Assembly: GCF_007993815.1 (NCBI RefSeq)
Contig: NZ_VJWE01000015.1
Location: 62,001 to 126,000 of the forward strand
From: Acidovorax delafieldii
GTDB taxonomy: Bacteria; Pseudomonadota; Gammaproteobacteria; Burkholderiales; Burkholderiaceae_C
DNA length: 64,000 bases
Direction: 5' to 3'
The notes under the pieces are model-generated. The model made no database searches, was not told the DNA's origin, and worked only from the letters and a program-made list of their open reading frames with translations. The stretch's first letter is position 1. Every line of letters begins with the position of its first letter. Positions 55,455-63,684 of the stretch are shown here, piece by piece. The translations under genes and the position numbers were made by a program.

Positions 55455-57893
55455 ATGACCGATTTTGCCCCGCTTTCCACTGCCAGACGATGGGCGCTCG
55501 GATCAGGCGATAAGCCGCCTGCCTCGCTGGGTCGGTTTGAGCTCAAGAAGCAGCTGGGCCGAGGCGCCCAGGCCACCGTGTGGCTGGCGCTGGACCCCCG
55601 TCTGCAGCGCGAGGTGGCCATCAAACTCATGCGCCCCATGCAGGACCAGGACCCCTCCGTGCTGGAGCAGTGGCTGCGCGAGGCCCGCCACGTGGGGCGC
55701 CTGGCCCACCCCTACATCGTGCCGGTGTTCGAGGCCGACGTGCAGGGCTCGCAGCCCTACATCGTGTTTGAGTACGTGCCAGGCCACACGCTGGCCGAAC
55801 ACCTGGCCCAGCAGGGGCGCTGTACGCCGCATGACGCCGTGGCACTTTTGGTGGATGTGCTTGATGGCTTGCATGCCGCCCACCAGGCGGGCATCGTGCA
55901 CCGCGATCTCAAGCCGTCCAACATCATGATCGATGCGCACCGGCACGCCCGGGTGATGGACTTTGGCATGGCGGCCCCCGTGCAGGCCGCGCCCGATGCA
56001 CAGCTGGCCAGCGGCACGCCCGCCTACATGGCACCGGAGGCGGCGGCGGGCGCTGCGCCCACCCCGGGGATGGACGTGTATTCCGCCGCGTTGGTGCTCA
56101 TCGAGATGCTGACGGGGCGCCCCCTCATCCACCAAAAAGACACCTGGCAGGCGCTGTACCGCATTGCCAACGAAAACCTGGCGCTGCCCGCCGACCTGGG
56201 GCCGGGCGTGGACGACGGCCTGCGCGCCATCCTGCAGCGGGCCATGGCACGCGATCCCGCGCAGCGCTACGCCACGGCGGCGGACTTTCGGGATGCGCTG
56301 CGCGCCTGGGCGGCTCCGGCCAGTGCGCCATCGGCCGCGAGCAACGCCACGCTGGACTTTTTGCTGCGGCGCATGCGCCACAAGAGCGACTTCCCGGCCT
56401 TGTCGGATTCTGTGGCCCGCATCCAGCGGGTGGCCAATTCGGAAGACGACAGCATCAGCGACCTGACCCACGAGATCCTGAAAGACGTGGCGCTCACCAA
56501 CAAGCTGCTGCGTCTGGTCAATAGCGTGCATTACGCCCACGCCAGCCGGGGCACCATCAGCACCGTGTCGCGCGCGGTGAGCCTGGTGGGCTTCAATGCA
56601 GTGCGGAACATGGCGCTGAGCCTGGTGTTGCTGGACCACATGCAGGACAAGGCCCATGCCAGCCAGATGCGCGAGGAATTTTTGCGCGCCATGATGGCGG
56701 GCTCGGTCGCGGCCGAGCTGTGCAGCACCAGCCAGGCGGCCGAGGAGGCCTTCATCGGGGCGATGTTCCAGAACCTGGGGCGCATGCTGTGCGAGTTCTA
56801 CTTTCCTGAAGAGGCCCGGCAGGTGCGCAGCCTGGTGGCCTCGGGGCGCATGGAGGGCGGGGAAGAGGCTGCGTCGGTACAGGTGCTGGGCCTGGGGTTT
56901 GAGGATCTGGGAGTGGGCGTGGCGCGCGTCTGGGGTCTGCCCGAAAGCCTGCAGCGCTGCATGCGCAAGCCGCTGGGCTCACCCATGCAGCGCGCGCCCG
57001 AGCAGGGGGTGGAGCGCCTGCGCTGGGCGGCCATGGCAGCCAACGAGGTCGCCAGCGCCTTGCTGTTTTGCGAACCTGCTCAGCTGGAGGGGCAGCTGGG
57101 CCATGTGGGCACGCGCTACGCACGCACGCTGGCGCTGTCGGCTGAGGCCATTGCCGAAGCCACCCTGCGTGCGCGCCACAAGCTGGTGGCACTGGCCGAG
57201 GCGCTGGATCTGCGCGTGGCACCGGACACACCAGCCGCCCGCCTGCTCAAGCTGCCGTCGGCTGCGGGTGCGTCTGTGGCCCCCGATGACGCGCTGGGCG
57301 CCCACGAGTTGCGCGTGAACGAAACCCAGCCCCTGCCTGCCGTGCTGGAGTCCCAGGCCGGAGGGGCGGTGTCGGTGGCGCAGGTCAATGAGGTGCTGGC
57401 GGCAGGCATTCAGGACATCACCAATGCCATGGTCGAGAGTTTTCAGCTCAACGACGTACTGCGCATGATCCTGGAGACCATGTTCCGCGCGCTGGGTTTC
57501 CGGCGCATGGTGTTTTGCCTGCGCGAGGCCCGCACCGACATGTTGACCGGCCGCTTCGGCTTGGGGGAGGGCAGCGAGGTGGCCGTGCGGGCCCTCAAGG
57601 TACCCCTCAAGGCCCAGGGCGACCTGTTTGCCGCCGTGTGCCTGCGCGGTGCAGACACCTTGATCAACGACGCCACCGAGCGCCGCATGCAGGCGCGGCT
57701 GCCCGAGTGGTACCGCAAGGGCGTCAATGCACCGTCGTTCCTGCTGCTGCCGCTGCAAATCAAGGGGCAGCCCTTTGCCCTCATCTATGCCGATCAGGCC
57801 ACACCGGGGGGCATTGTGGTGGATGACAAGGCCCTGGGCCTGCTGCGCACCCTGCGCAACCAGGCCGTGATGGCCTTTCGGCAGGCAGGGTAG
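55455..57893 (+). CDS. Serine/threonine protein kinase fused to HDOD and GAF-like domains
   Basis: An 812-residue multidomain signalling protein. Residues about 27-285 are a complete eukaryotic-like kinase: glycine loop LGRGAQATVW, K57 in VAIKLM, E76, HRDLKPSN (D151, N156), DFG (D169) and MAPE, so it should be active. Residues about 305-520 form an HDOD domain (SVARIQRVANSEDDS, LLRLVNSVHYAHASRG). The last part (about 650-805) resembles a GAF sensor (LNDVLRMILETMFRALGFRR, LLLPLQIKGQPFALIYAD). No membrane helix. The start at 55455 is preferred to earlier codons. It is followed by rodA after 71 bases. A role in integrating a small-molecule signal is inferred. Confidence 0.88.
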   Translation: MTDFAPLSTARRWALGSGDKPPASLGRFELKKQLGRGAQATVWLALDPRLQREVAIKLMRPMQDQDPSVLEQWLREARHVGRLAHPYIVPVFEADVQGSQPYIVFEYVPGHTLAEHLAQQGRCTPHDAVALLVDVLDGLHAAHQAGIVHRDLKPSNIMIDAHRHARVMDFGMAAPVQAAPDAQLASGTPAYMAPEAAAGAAPTPGMDVYSAALVLIEMLTGRPLIHQKDTWQALYRIANENLALPADLGPGVDDGLRAILQRAMARDPAQRYATAADFRDALRAWAAPASAPSAASNATLDFLLRRMRHKSDFPALSDSVARIQRVANSEDDSISDLTHEILKDVALTNKLLRLVNSVHYAHASRGTISTVSRAVSLVGFNAVRNMALSLVLLDHMQDKAHASQMREEFLRAMMAGSVAAELCSTSQAAEEAFIGAMFQNLGRMLCEFYFPEEARQVRSLVASGRMEGGEEAASVQVLGLGFEDLGVGVARVWGLPESLQRCMRKPLGSPMQRAPEQGVERLRWAAMAANEVASALLFCEPAQLEGQLGHVGTRYARTLALSAEAIAEATLRARHKLVALAEALDLRVAPDTPAARLLKLPSAAGASVAPDDALGAHELRVNETQPLPAVLESQAGGAVSVAQVNEVLAAGIQDITNAMVESFQLNDVLRMILETMFRALGFRRMVFCLREARTDMLTGRFGLGEGSEVAVRALKVPLKAQGDLFAAVCLRGADTLINDATERRMQARLPEWYRKGVNAPSFLLLPLQIKGQPFALIYADQATPGGIVVDDKALGLLRTLRNQAVMAFRQAG

Positions 57894-57964
57894 TGCCGCT
57901 GTCGGCGATCTCTCTGCCGGGGCGTTGGCTGCTCTGAAGCCCGGCATCCCCCGATAATCGGGGA

Positions 57965-59140
57965 ATGGCCGTCGTTTTTGAAAAGCCCACGCTCGTCCAG
58001 CGTCTGGCACCCCTGTTCCGGGGCTTTGACCTTCCCCTCCTGTTGCTCGTGCTGATGCTGGCCAGCGCGGGGTTGCTGGCCATGTATTCGTCGGGTTATG
58101 ACCACGGCACGCGGTTTGTGGACCACGGGCGCAACATGCTGATTGCAGGAGCCATCCTGTTCATGGTGGCCCAGGTGCCCCCCCAGAAAATCATGGCTTG
58201 CGCCGTGCCGCTGTACCTGACCGGGGTGGCCCTGCTGGTGGCGGTGGCGCTGTTTGGCATCACCAAAAAAGGGGCCACGCGCTGGATCAACGTGGGTATC
58301 GTGATCCAGCCCAGCGAAATCCTCAAGATCGCCATGCCACTGATGCTGGCTTGGTGGTTCCAGAAGCGCGAGGGCACGCTGCGTCCCTTGGACTTTGCTG
58401 CGGCGGGCCTGCTGCTGGCGGTTCCGGTGGGTCTGGTCATGAAGCAGCCCGACCTCGGTACGTCGCTGCTGGTGCTGGCGGCGGGGCTCTCAGTGATCTT
58501 TTTTGCGGGCCTCTCCTGGAAGCTGATCCTGCCCCCGGTGCTGATTGGCGGTGTGGGCATTGCCACCCTGGTGCTGCTGGGCGACCAGCTGTGCGCGGAT
58601 GGCGTGCGATGGGTGGTGCTGCACGACTACCAGCAGCAGCGCATCTGCACCTTGCTGGACCCCACCCGCGACCCGCTGGGCAAGGGCTTTCACATCATCC
58701 AGGGCATGATCGCCATCGGCTCGGGCGGCCTGTGGGGCAAGGGCTTCATGGCGGGTACTCAGACCCACCTGGAGTTCATCCCCGAGCGCACCACCGACTT
58801 CATTTTTGCCGCCTATTCGGAAGAGTTTGGCTTGGCGGGCAACTTGTTCCTGCTGGTGTGTTTTCTGCTGCTGGTCTGGCGGGGGCTGGCCATTGCCGCA
58901 GGCGCCACCACCTTGTTTGGCCGCCTCATGGGGGGCGCGGTATCTATGATCTTTTTCACCTATGCCTTTGTGAACATGGGCATGGTGAGTGGCATCCTTC
59001 CGGTGGTGGGCGTCCCCTTGCCCTTCATCAGCTATGGCGGCACCGCCATGGTGACGCTAGGGCTGGCACTGGGCATCCTGATGTCGGTGGCGCGATCCCA
59101 GAAGCAGGAAACCAAGGATCCTCTCCCGGCAGCACTGTAG
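57965..59140 (+). CDS. rodA: Rod shape-determining peptidoglycan glycosyltransferase RodA
   Basis: RodA is the SEDS glycosyltransferase of the elongasome, working with PBP2. The 391-residue membrane protein has about ten helices and the SEDS hallmarks: WINVGIVIQPSEILKIAMPL, KQPDLGTSL, LLDPTRDPLGKGFHIIQ with the catalytic Asp, SGGLWGKGFM, FIPERTTDFIFAAYSEEFG and the end LPFISYGGTAM. It should be at the end of an mre/mrd cluster, but the other genes are outside; the upstream neighbour here is the kinase. Confidence 0.95.
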   Translation: MAVVFEKPTLVQRLAPLFRGFDLPLLLLVLMLASAGLLAMYSSGYDHGTRFVDHGRNMLIAGAILFMVAQVPPQKIMACAVPLYLTGVALLVAVALFGITKKGATRWINVGIVIQPSEILKIAMPLMLAWWFQKREGTLRPLDFAAAGLLLAVPVGLVMKQPDLGTSLLVLAAGLSVIFFAGLSWKLILPPVLIGGVGIATLVLLGDQLCADGVRWVVLHDYQQQRICTLLDPTRDPLGKGFHIIQGMIAIGSGGLWGKGFMAGTQTHLEFIPERTTDFIFAAYSEEFGLAGNLFLLVCFLLLVWRGLAIAAGATTLFGRLMGGAVSMIFFTYAFVNMGMVSGILPVVGVPLPFISYGGTAMVTLGLALGILMSVARSQKQETKDPLPAAL

Positions 59141-59234
59141 GGCCTTGTGGGCCTGGTTGCCTGGAACACGCCCTCGGGGTACAAACCGGCTGGCCAACCG
59201 TGTTTTGGCCGCTCAGCATCCGGAGGGTTTCCCC

Positions 59235-59573
59235 ATGGCGGCGAAGTTCGAGCTCAAGAAGTCGAAAAACGACAAGTTTGTCTTCAACCTGCTGGCCGCC
59301 AACGGTCAGGTCATCCTGACCAGCGAGATGTACGAGTCTCGAGCCAGCGCGCTGGGTGGTATCGAGGCGGTGCGCAAGAACGCTCCGAACGATGGCCGTT
59401 TTGGCAGGCTCAGTGCCAAGAACGGAGCGCCATATTTCACGTTGAAGGCCGCCAATGGCCAGGTGATTGGCCAAAGCCAGATGTACTCCGGTGCCAAGGC
59501 CCGGGACGCGGGCATCGAGTCGGTGCAGGCCCATGCGACCGAGGCCGGCCTGGATGACCAGACCGCCGCGTAA
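59235..59573 (+). CDS. yegP: YegP family protein (two DUF1508 repeats)
   Basis: A 112-residue cytoplasmic protein consisting of two DUF1508 repeats of about 50 residues: FELKKSKNDKFVFNLLAANG and APYFTLKAANGQVIGQSQMY, each with the FxLxAxNGQVI pattern. GGAGG eight bases before the ATG supports the start. The family is widespread and its function is not settled; some members are induced under stress. It lies between rodA and tldD. Confidence 0.88.
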   Translation: MAAKFELKKSKNDKFVFNLLAANGQVILTSEMYESRASALGGIEAVRKNAPNDGRFGRLSAKNGAPYFTLKAANGQVIGQSQMYSGAKARDAGIESVQAHATEAGLDDQTAA

Positions 59574-59667
59574 GGCGGCGGGGGCGGCGCTGACGGGGCG
59601 CCAGGGTCAAATAGGGACATGTGGGCTCCACACGGGCAGGGGCTGGTCAGGCGCCTAAAATGCTTCG

Positions 59668-61152
59668 ATGACTTTCCGCTCCACCACTGCCGCGCCCCAG
59701 CGTGCGGCCACCAGCCAGCGCATTGATGTTGCCCGTGAACTGCTGCTGACCCCTTTTGGCCTGGACGAAGGCCACCTCGCCCGCGCACTGGCCGAGATCC
59801 GCACCCACCAAGTGGACGATGCAGACCTGTACTTCCAGTACACCCGCAGTGAAGGCTGGAGCCTGGAAGAGGGCATCGTCAAGACAGGCTCCTTCAGCAT
59901 CGACCAGGGCGTGGGGGTGCGTGCTGTCAGTGGCGAGAAGACGGCCTTTGCCTATTCGGACGACATCTCCGAGGCATCGCTGCTGGACGCAGCGCGCACC
60001 GTACGGTCTATTTCGTCTATAGCGAACGCAGGCAAAGTGCGGGTAGCTCCTAAAAAGGTAGCATCCAGCCGCAGCCTGTACCCGGGCGTGGACCCGATTG
60101 CCTCGCTGGACAGCACGGCCAAGGTGGCGCTGCTGGAGCGGCTGGAGCAGCGCGCCCGGGCCAAGGACCCGCGCGTGGCGCAGGTGATGGCGGGGCTGGC
60201 CAGTGAATACGACGTGGTGCTGGTGGCGCGCGCCGATGGCACCCTGGCGGCCGATGTGCGACCGCTCGTGCGGCTGTCGGTCACGGTGATTGCCGAGCAG
60301 AACGGCCGACGTGAGATGGGCTCTGCTGGCGGCGGTGGTCGTTTTGGTCTCGCCTACTTCGACGACGAGCAAATGGGTAAGTACGTTGACGAGGCCGTGA
60401 ACGCGGCCCTGGTCAATCTGGAATCGCGCCCCGCCCCGGCGGGCGAGATGACCGTGGTGCTGGGCTCAGGCTGGCCCGGTATCCTGCTTCACGAGGCCAT
60501 CGGCCACGGGCTGGAAGGCGACTTCAACCGCAAGGGCTCCAGCGCGTTCAGTGGCCGCATTGGCCAGCGTGTGGCGGCCAAGGGTGTCACTGTGCTGGAC
60601 GACGGCACCATTGCCGACCGCCGAGGTTCGCTGAACGTGGATGACGAAGGCCATGCCAGCCAGCGCAATGTGCTGATCGAGGATGGCATCTTGAAGGGCT
60701 ACATCCAGGACTCGCTGAACGCACGCCTGATGGGTGTGGCACCCACCGGCAACGGCCGCCGCGAAAGCTATGCCCACATCCCCATGCCGCGCATGACCAA
60801 CACCTACATGCTGGGCGGCGACAAGGACCCGCAAGAGATCATCGCCAGCATCAAGAAGGGCCTGTACGCCAGCAACTTCGGCGGCGGGCAGGTGGACATC
60901 ACCTCGGGCAAGTTCGTGTTCTCGGCCAGCGAAGCGTACTGGGTGGAAAACGGCAAGATCCAGTACCCCGTCAAGGGCGCCACCATCATCGGCAGCGGCC
61001 CCGAGTCGCTCAAGAAGGTGACCATGATCGGTAACGACATGCGCCTCGACAGCGGCGTGGGTACCTGCGGCAAGGAAGGCCAGAGCGTGCCCGTGGGCGT
61101 GGGGCAACCCACGCTGCGCATCGAAGGCTTGACGGTGGGCGGTACGGCCTGA
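59668..61152 (+). CDS. tldD: Metalloprotease TldD
   Basis: TldD, with TldE/PmbA, processes peptides such as microcin or antitoxin precursors. The 494-residue protein has the metal motif HEAIGH (near 275-280) and LEGDFNRKG, the family segments AVSGEKTAFAYSDD and GGGQVDITSGKF, and C-terminal GVGTCGKEGQSVPVGVG. Residues about 117-132 (SSIANAGKVRVAPKKVA region) are encoded by a diverged copy of the dispersed repeat. E. coli TldD has an unrelated sequence at this position, a spacer between helices, so activity is likely kept. Confidence 0.93.
   Translation: MTFRSTTAAPQRAATSQRIDVARELLLTPFGLDEGHLARALAEIRTHQVDDADLYFQYTRSEGWSLEEGIVKTGSFSIDQGVGVRAVSGEKTAFAYSDDISEASLLDAARTVRSISSIANAGKVRVAPKKVASSRSLYPGVDPIASLDSTAKVALLERLEQRARAKDPRVAQVMAGLASEYDVVLVARADGTLAADVRPLVRLSVTVIAEQNGRREMGSAGGGGRFGLAYFDDEQMGKYVDEAVNAALVNLESRPAPAGEMTVVLGSGWPGILLHEAIGHGLEGDFNRKGSSAFSGRIGQRVAAKGVTVLDDGTIADRRGSLNVDDEGHASQRNVLIEDGILKGYIQDSLNARLMGVAPTGNGRRESYAHIPMPRMTNTYMLGGDKDPQEIIASIKKGLYASNFGGGQVDITSGKFVFSASEAYWVENGKIQYPVKGATIIGSGPESLKKVTMIGNDMRLDSGVGTCGKEGQSVPVGVGQPTLRIEGLTVGGTA
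60016..60062. repeat. Dispersed short repeat, copy G, inside tldD
   Basis: CTATAGCGAACGCAGGCAAA, then GTGCGGGTAGCTCCTAAAAA, then GGTAGCA. It shares the AGCG start, the GTAGCTCCTAAAAAGGTAGC end and length with the other copies but is more diverged. It is in frame within tldD. Confidence 0.45.
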
Positions 61153-61250
61153 GGGTAGCGTTGGCAGCCTGCCGGCAGACCTGGGGTGGTGCGTGACTTC
61201 GCGTTTTCACCCGCTTTTCGGGGCTTGTACTGCGCGTCGGCCAGCGCACA

Positions 61251-61802
61251 ATGGGTGACACCATGCCTGCCACGCGCCCCAGTCAATTGCTGACGCTCCA
61301 GTCGTTTGGAGACATCAGCCGCTTTTTGCGCGAGGGCGTTGCCGACGAGGACTCGCGCCAGCTGCGTGACAGCCTTGGTGCGTTGTCCTCGCAGATCGAC
61401 GAGGCAGTTCGCATCCGCCGCACCAGTACGGACACCACCGAGATCACGCGCCGCGTGGTGACCTTGTCGCACAGCGCGCGTGAACATCAGCTGTTTTTGA
61501 CTGGCCTGGGCTCAGCGTGGCACGCGCTGTACGAGTTTGGCGCCTACCAGCGTGCACTGCGCGAGCTGCGCAACGCCATTGCAGACTGGCAACTGATGCT
61601 GGAGCGGCGCAGCACCAAAGAAAGCGAAAGCTTTGACCAGTTCGAGCTGCTGGCCTGGCGGACCTTGGGCGAAGCGCTGCTGCTCATCGACATGTACGAG
61701 CACCAGAGCAATCCTGCGAGCGACTTGCAAGACGTGCAGCCGCCGCGCAAGCCCTCGGCGTTGCAGCGCTTGCGTGCATGGTTTCGGGGGGGGCGCCGGT
61801 GA
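61251..61802 (+). CDS. Hypothetical protein, 183 residues
   Basis: A 183-residue cytoplasmic protein with mostly helical prediction. It starts MGDTMPATRPSQ (the ATG at 61263 is an alternative), then has SRFLREGVADEDSRQLRDSL, heptad-like segments ALRELRNAIADWQLML, and a basic tail (LRAWFRGGRR). No signal or membrane segment. I do not recognise the family. It lies 98 bases downstream of tldD and before the DAHP synthase leader, with no shared function evident. Confidence 0.6.
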   Translation: MGDTMPATRPSQLLTLQSFGDISRFLREGVADEDSRQLRDSLGALSSQIDEAVRIRRTSTDTTEITRRVVTLSHSAREHQLFLTGLGSAWHALYEFGAYQRALRELRNAIADWQLMLERRSTKESESFDQFELLAWRTLGEALLLIDMYEHQSNPASDLQDVQPPRKPSALQRLRAWFRGGRR

Positions 61803-61900
61803 ATCGCTCTGGTCTGGCGCTTTTGGGGCAGGTGGATGTCGTGCATTTGCAACATGCCGAGGGTGCTGAACTGCCGCACTCCTGTGCTACATTGCTTTCC

Positions 61901-61957
61901 ATGCAAGTTCGCAGCGCGTTTTATTTTTGGTTTTTTATCTCGGTCCCCGGCGGATGA
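61901..61957 (+). CDS. Leader peptide rich in aromatic codons, upstream of DAHP synthase
   Basis: An 18-residue reading frame, MQVRSAFYFWFFISVPGG, then TGA at 61955-61957. Six of the residues at 7-12 are aromatic: F-Y-F-W-F-F, an extreme run for a peptide this short. It is followed by the attenuator at 61995-62030. CGGCGG at 61948-61953, the last codons before the stop, is complementary to CCGCCG at 61997-62002, the 5' arm of the terminator. Stalling of the ribosome at the aromatic codons would leave this arm free to form an antiterminator. The call is a structure inference from sequence; translation is not shown. Confidence 0.8.
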   Translation: MQVRSAFYFWFFISVPGG

Positions 61958-61994
61958 GAGGAAAACGCGCAAGCACACACAACCTCCCCATACC

Positions 61995-62030
61995 AACCGC
62001 CGACGCTGCAAAGCCCGGCGGTTTTTGTTT
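61995..62030 (+). terminator. Attenuator terminator before the DAHP synthase gene
   Basis: AACCGCCG (61995-62002), a 13-base loop and CGGCGGTT (62016-62023) are followed by a T-rich tract. It lies between the leader peptide and the DAHP synthase ATG at 62084. Its 5' arm can alternatively pair with 61948-61953 in the leader, which would abolish termination. Confidence 0.82.
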
Positions 62031-62083
62031 TTCAGCCCTCCCGTTTTTCCATCCACTCCAACCGACTCCACGAGGAAGCAACC

Positions 62084-63205
62084 ATGACGGCCACTACCAA
62101 CCCCACCAGCGATGCCTGGTACCGCAGCGTCGAAAAAACCAGCCAGACCGACGACGAACGTATCAAGGACATCACCGTGTTGCCTCCTCCCGAGCATCTG
62201 ATCCGCTTCTTCCCGATCGGCGGCACGCCGGTTGAGTCGCTGATCACCCAGACCCGCAAGAACATCCACAACATCATGGCGGGCAAGGACGACCGCCTGC
62301 TAGTGGTGATTGGCCCTTGCTCTATCCACGATCCCGCCGCCGCTGTCGAGTACGCCCGCCGCCTGATGGCTGTGCGCACCCAGTACGCTGACACGCTCGA
62401 GATCGTGATGCGCGTGTACTTCGAAAAGCCACGCACCACCGTGGGCTGGAAGGGGCTCATCAATGACCCCTACCTCGACGAGAGCTACCGCATCGACGAA
62501 GGCCTGCGCATTGCGCGCCAGCTGCTCATCGAGATCAACCGCCTGGGCATGCCTGCCGGCAGCGAGTTCCTGGACGTGATTTCGCCCCAGTACATCGGCG
62601 ACCTGATCAGCTGGGGCGCGATTGGCGCACGCACCACCGAAAGCCAGGTGCACCGCGAGCTGGCCTCCGGCATCTCGGCCCCCATCGGCTTCAAGAATGG
62701 CACGGACGGCAACATCCGCATCGCCACCGACGCCATCCAGTCGGCCAGCCGGGGCCACCACTTCCTGTCGGTGCACAAGAACGGCCAGGTCGCCATCGTG
62801 AACACCAAGGGCAACAAGGACTGCCACGTGATTTTGCGCGGCGGCAAGACGCCCAACTACGACGCTGCCAGTGTGGCCGCGGCTTGCAAAGACCTCGAAG
62901 CCGCCAAGCTGCCCGCCACATTGATGGTGGACTGCAGCCATGCCAACAGCAGCAAGCAGCACGAAAAGCAGCTGGACGTGGCCCGCGATGTGGCGGCCCA
63001 GGTGGCGGGCGGTTCGCGCAGCGTCTTCGGCCTGATGATCGAAAGCCACCTGACGGCAGGCGCCCAGAAGTTCACACCCGGCAAGGACGATCCTTCGGCA
63101 CTCGAATACGGCAAGAGCATCACCGACGCCTGCCTGGGCTGGGACGCTTCGCTGCAGGCGCTGGCCGAGCTGTCGGACTCCGTCAAGGCGCGTCGCGCCC
63201 GCTGA
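62084..63205 (+). CDS. aroG: 3-Deoxy-7-phosphoheptulonate (DAHP) synthase, class I
   Basis: DAHP synthase condenses phosphoenolpyruvate and erythrose 4-phosphate, the first step of aromatic amino acid synthesis. The 373-residue class I enzyme shows GPCSIHDPAAA, YFEKPRTTVGWKG, SPQYIGDLISWGAIGARTTE, VDCSHANSSKQHEKQ and the metal-binding residues of the AroG/AroF/AroH type. Which amino acid inhibits it cannot be decided by eye, so the symbol is provisional. The leader peptide and attenuator just upstream predict transcription control by charged Phe, Tyr or Trp tRNA. GAGGAAG precedes the ATG. Confidence 0.95.
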   Translation: MTATTNPTSDAWYRSVEKTSQTDDERIKDITVLPPPEHLIRFFPIGGTPVESLITQTRKNIHNIMAGKDDRLLVVIGPCSIHDPAAAVEYARRLMAVRTQYADTLEIVMRVYFEKPRTTVGWKGLINDPYLDESYRIDEGLRIARQLLIEINRLGMPAGSEFLDVISPQYIGDLISWGAIGARTTESQVHRELASGISAPIGFKNGTDGNIRIATDAIQSASRGHHFLSVHKNGQVAIVNTKGNKDCHVILRGGKTPNYDAASVAAACKDLEAAKLPATLMVDCSHANSSKQHEKQLDVARDVAAQVAGGSRSVFGLMIESHLTAGAQKFTPGKDDPSALEYGKSITDACLGWDASLQALAELSDSVKARRAR

Positions 63206-63305
63206 TCGTCAGACCTGTCGCAAGATCTAAACTTGGGCCTATCGCTGCACACCACGTGCAGCTGCTGGCCCGAGTCTCCGCAAAAACGCAGAAAGGCGAT
63301 CCATC

Positions 63306-63617
63306 ATGCACAGCGAAGTGTCGGTCAAATTGGCCGCGAATCAGGAATACCGTTTTGATCTGGAGGGTGCCGAGCCCATGGCCCACGAGGTGGGTCGGCG
63401 CTGGCTCGACGACCAGTTCATCGCGCTGGACTGCGAGCCCTTGCGCGCCAGCGGCAAGGTGCTGCTGGCCGACAAGGTGCTGACCGTGGCACGCGCAGCC
63501 GGTGCGGCGCTGATGCAGGACCCAGTGTGGTCCCGCGACTTTGCGCGCGCCTCCAGTGCCGCGCTGGCCAAGCCTATCGTGCGCGTGGACGTGCCGGGCA
63601 TGGCAGTCACATTTTGA
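63306..63617 (+). CDS. Hypothetical protein, 103 residues
   Basis: A 103-residue cytoplasmic protein with no signal or membrane segment. It starts MHSEVSVKLAANQEYRFDLE and ends PIVRVDVPGMAVTF. It looks like an alpha/beta fold with a central helical part (LLADKVLTVARAAGAALM). It lies 100 bases after aroG and before repeat copy E. GCGAT before the ATG is a weak ribosome-binding site. The family is not recognised. Confidence 0.6.
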   Translation: MHSEVSVKLAANQEYRFDLEGAEPMAHEVGRRWLDDQFIALDCEPLRASGKVLLADKVLTVARAAGAALMQDPVWSRDFARASSAALAKPIVRVDVPGMAVTF

Positions 63618-63640
63618 CCACCATTGGCTAGAAATCGGCT

Positions 63641-63684
63641 GCTAGCGTTAGTGGAATATATGCTGGCAGCTATTATTTTTGTAG
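63641..63684. repeat. Dispersed short repeat, copy E
   Basis: GCTAGCGTTAGTGGAATATA, then TGCTGGCAGCTATTATTTTT, then GTAG. It follows the pattern of copies A, B and C (GCGxTAGTG, AATATxTGCTGGCAGCTAT) and its 3' end overlaps the last codons of mpl, so that the C-terminal QK and stop of that gene come from the repeat. Confidence 0.6.
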
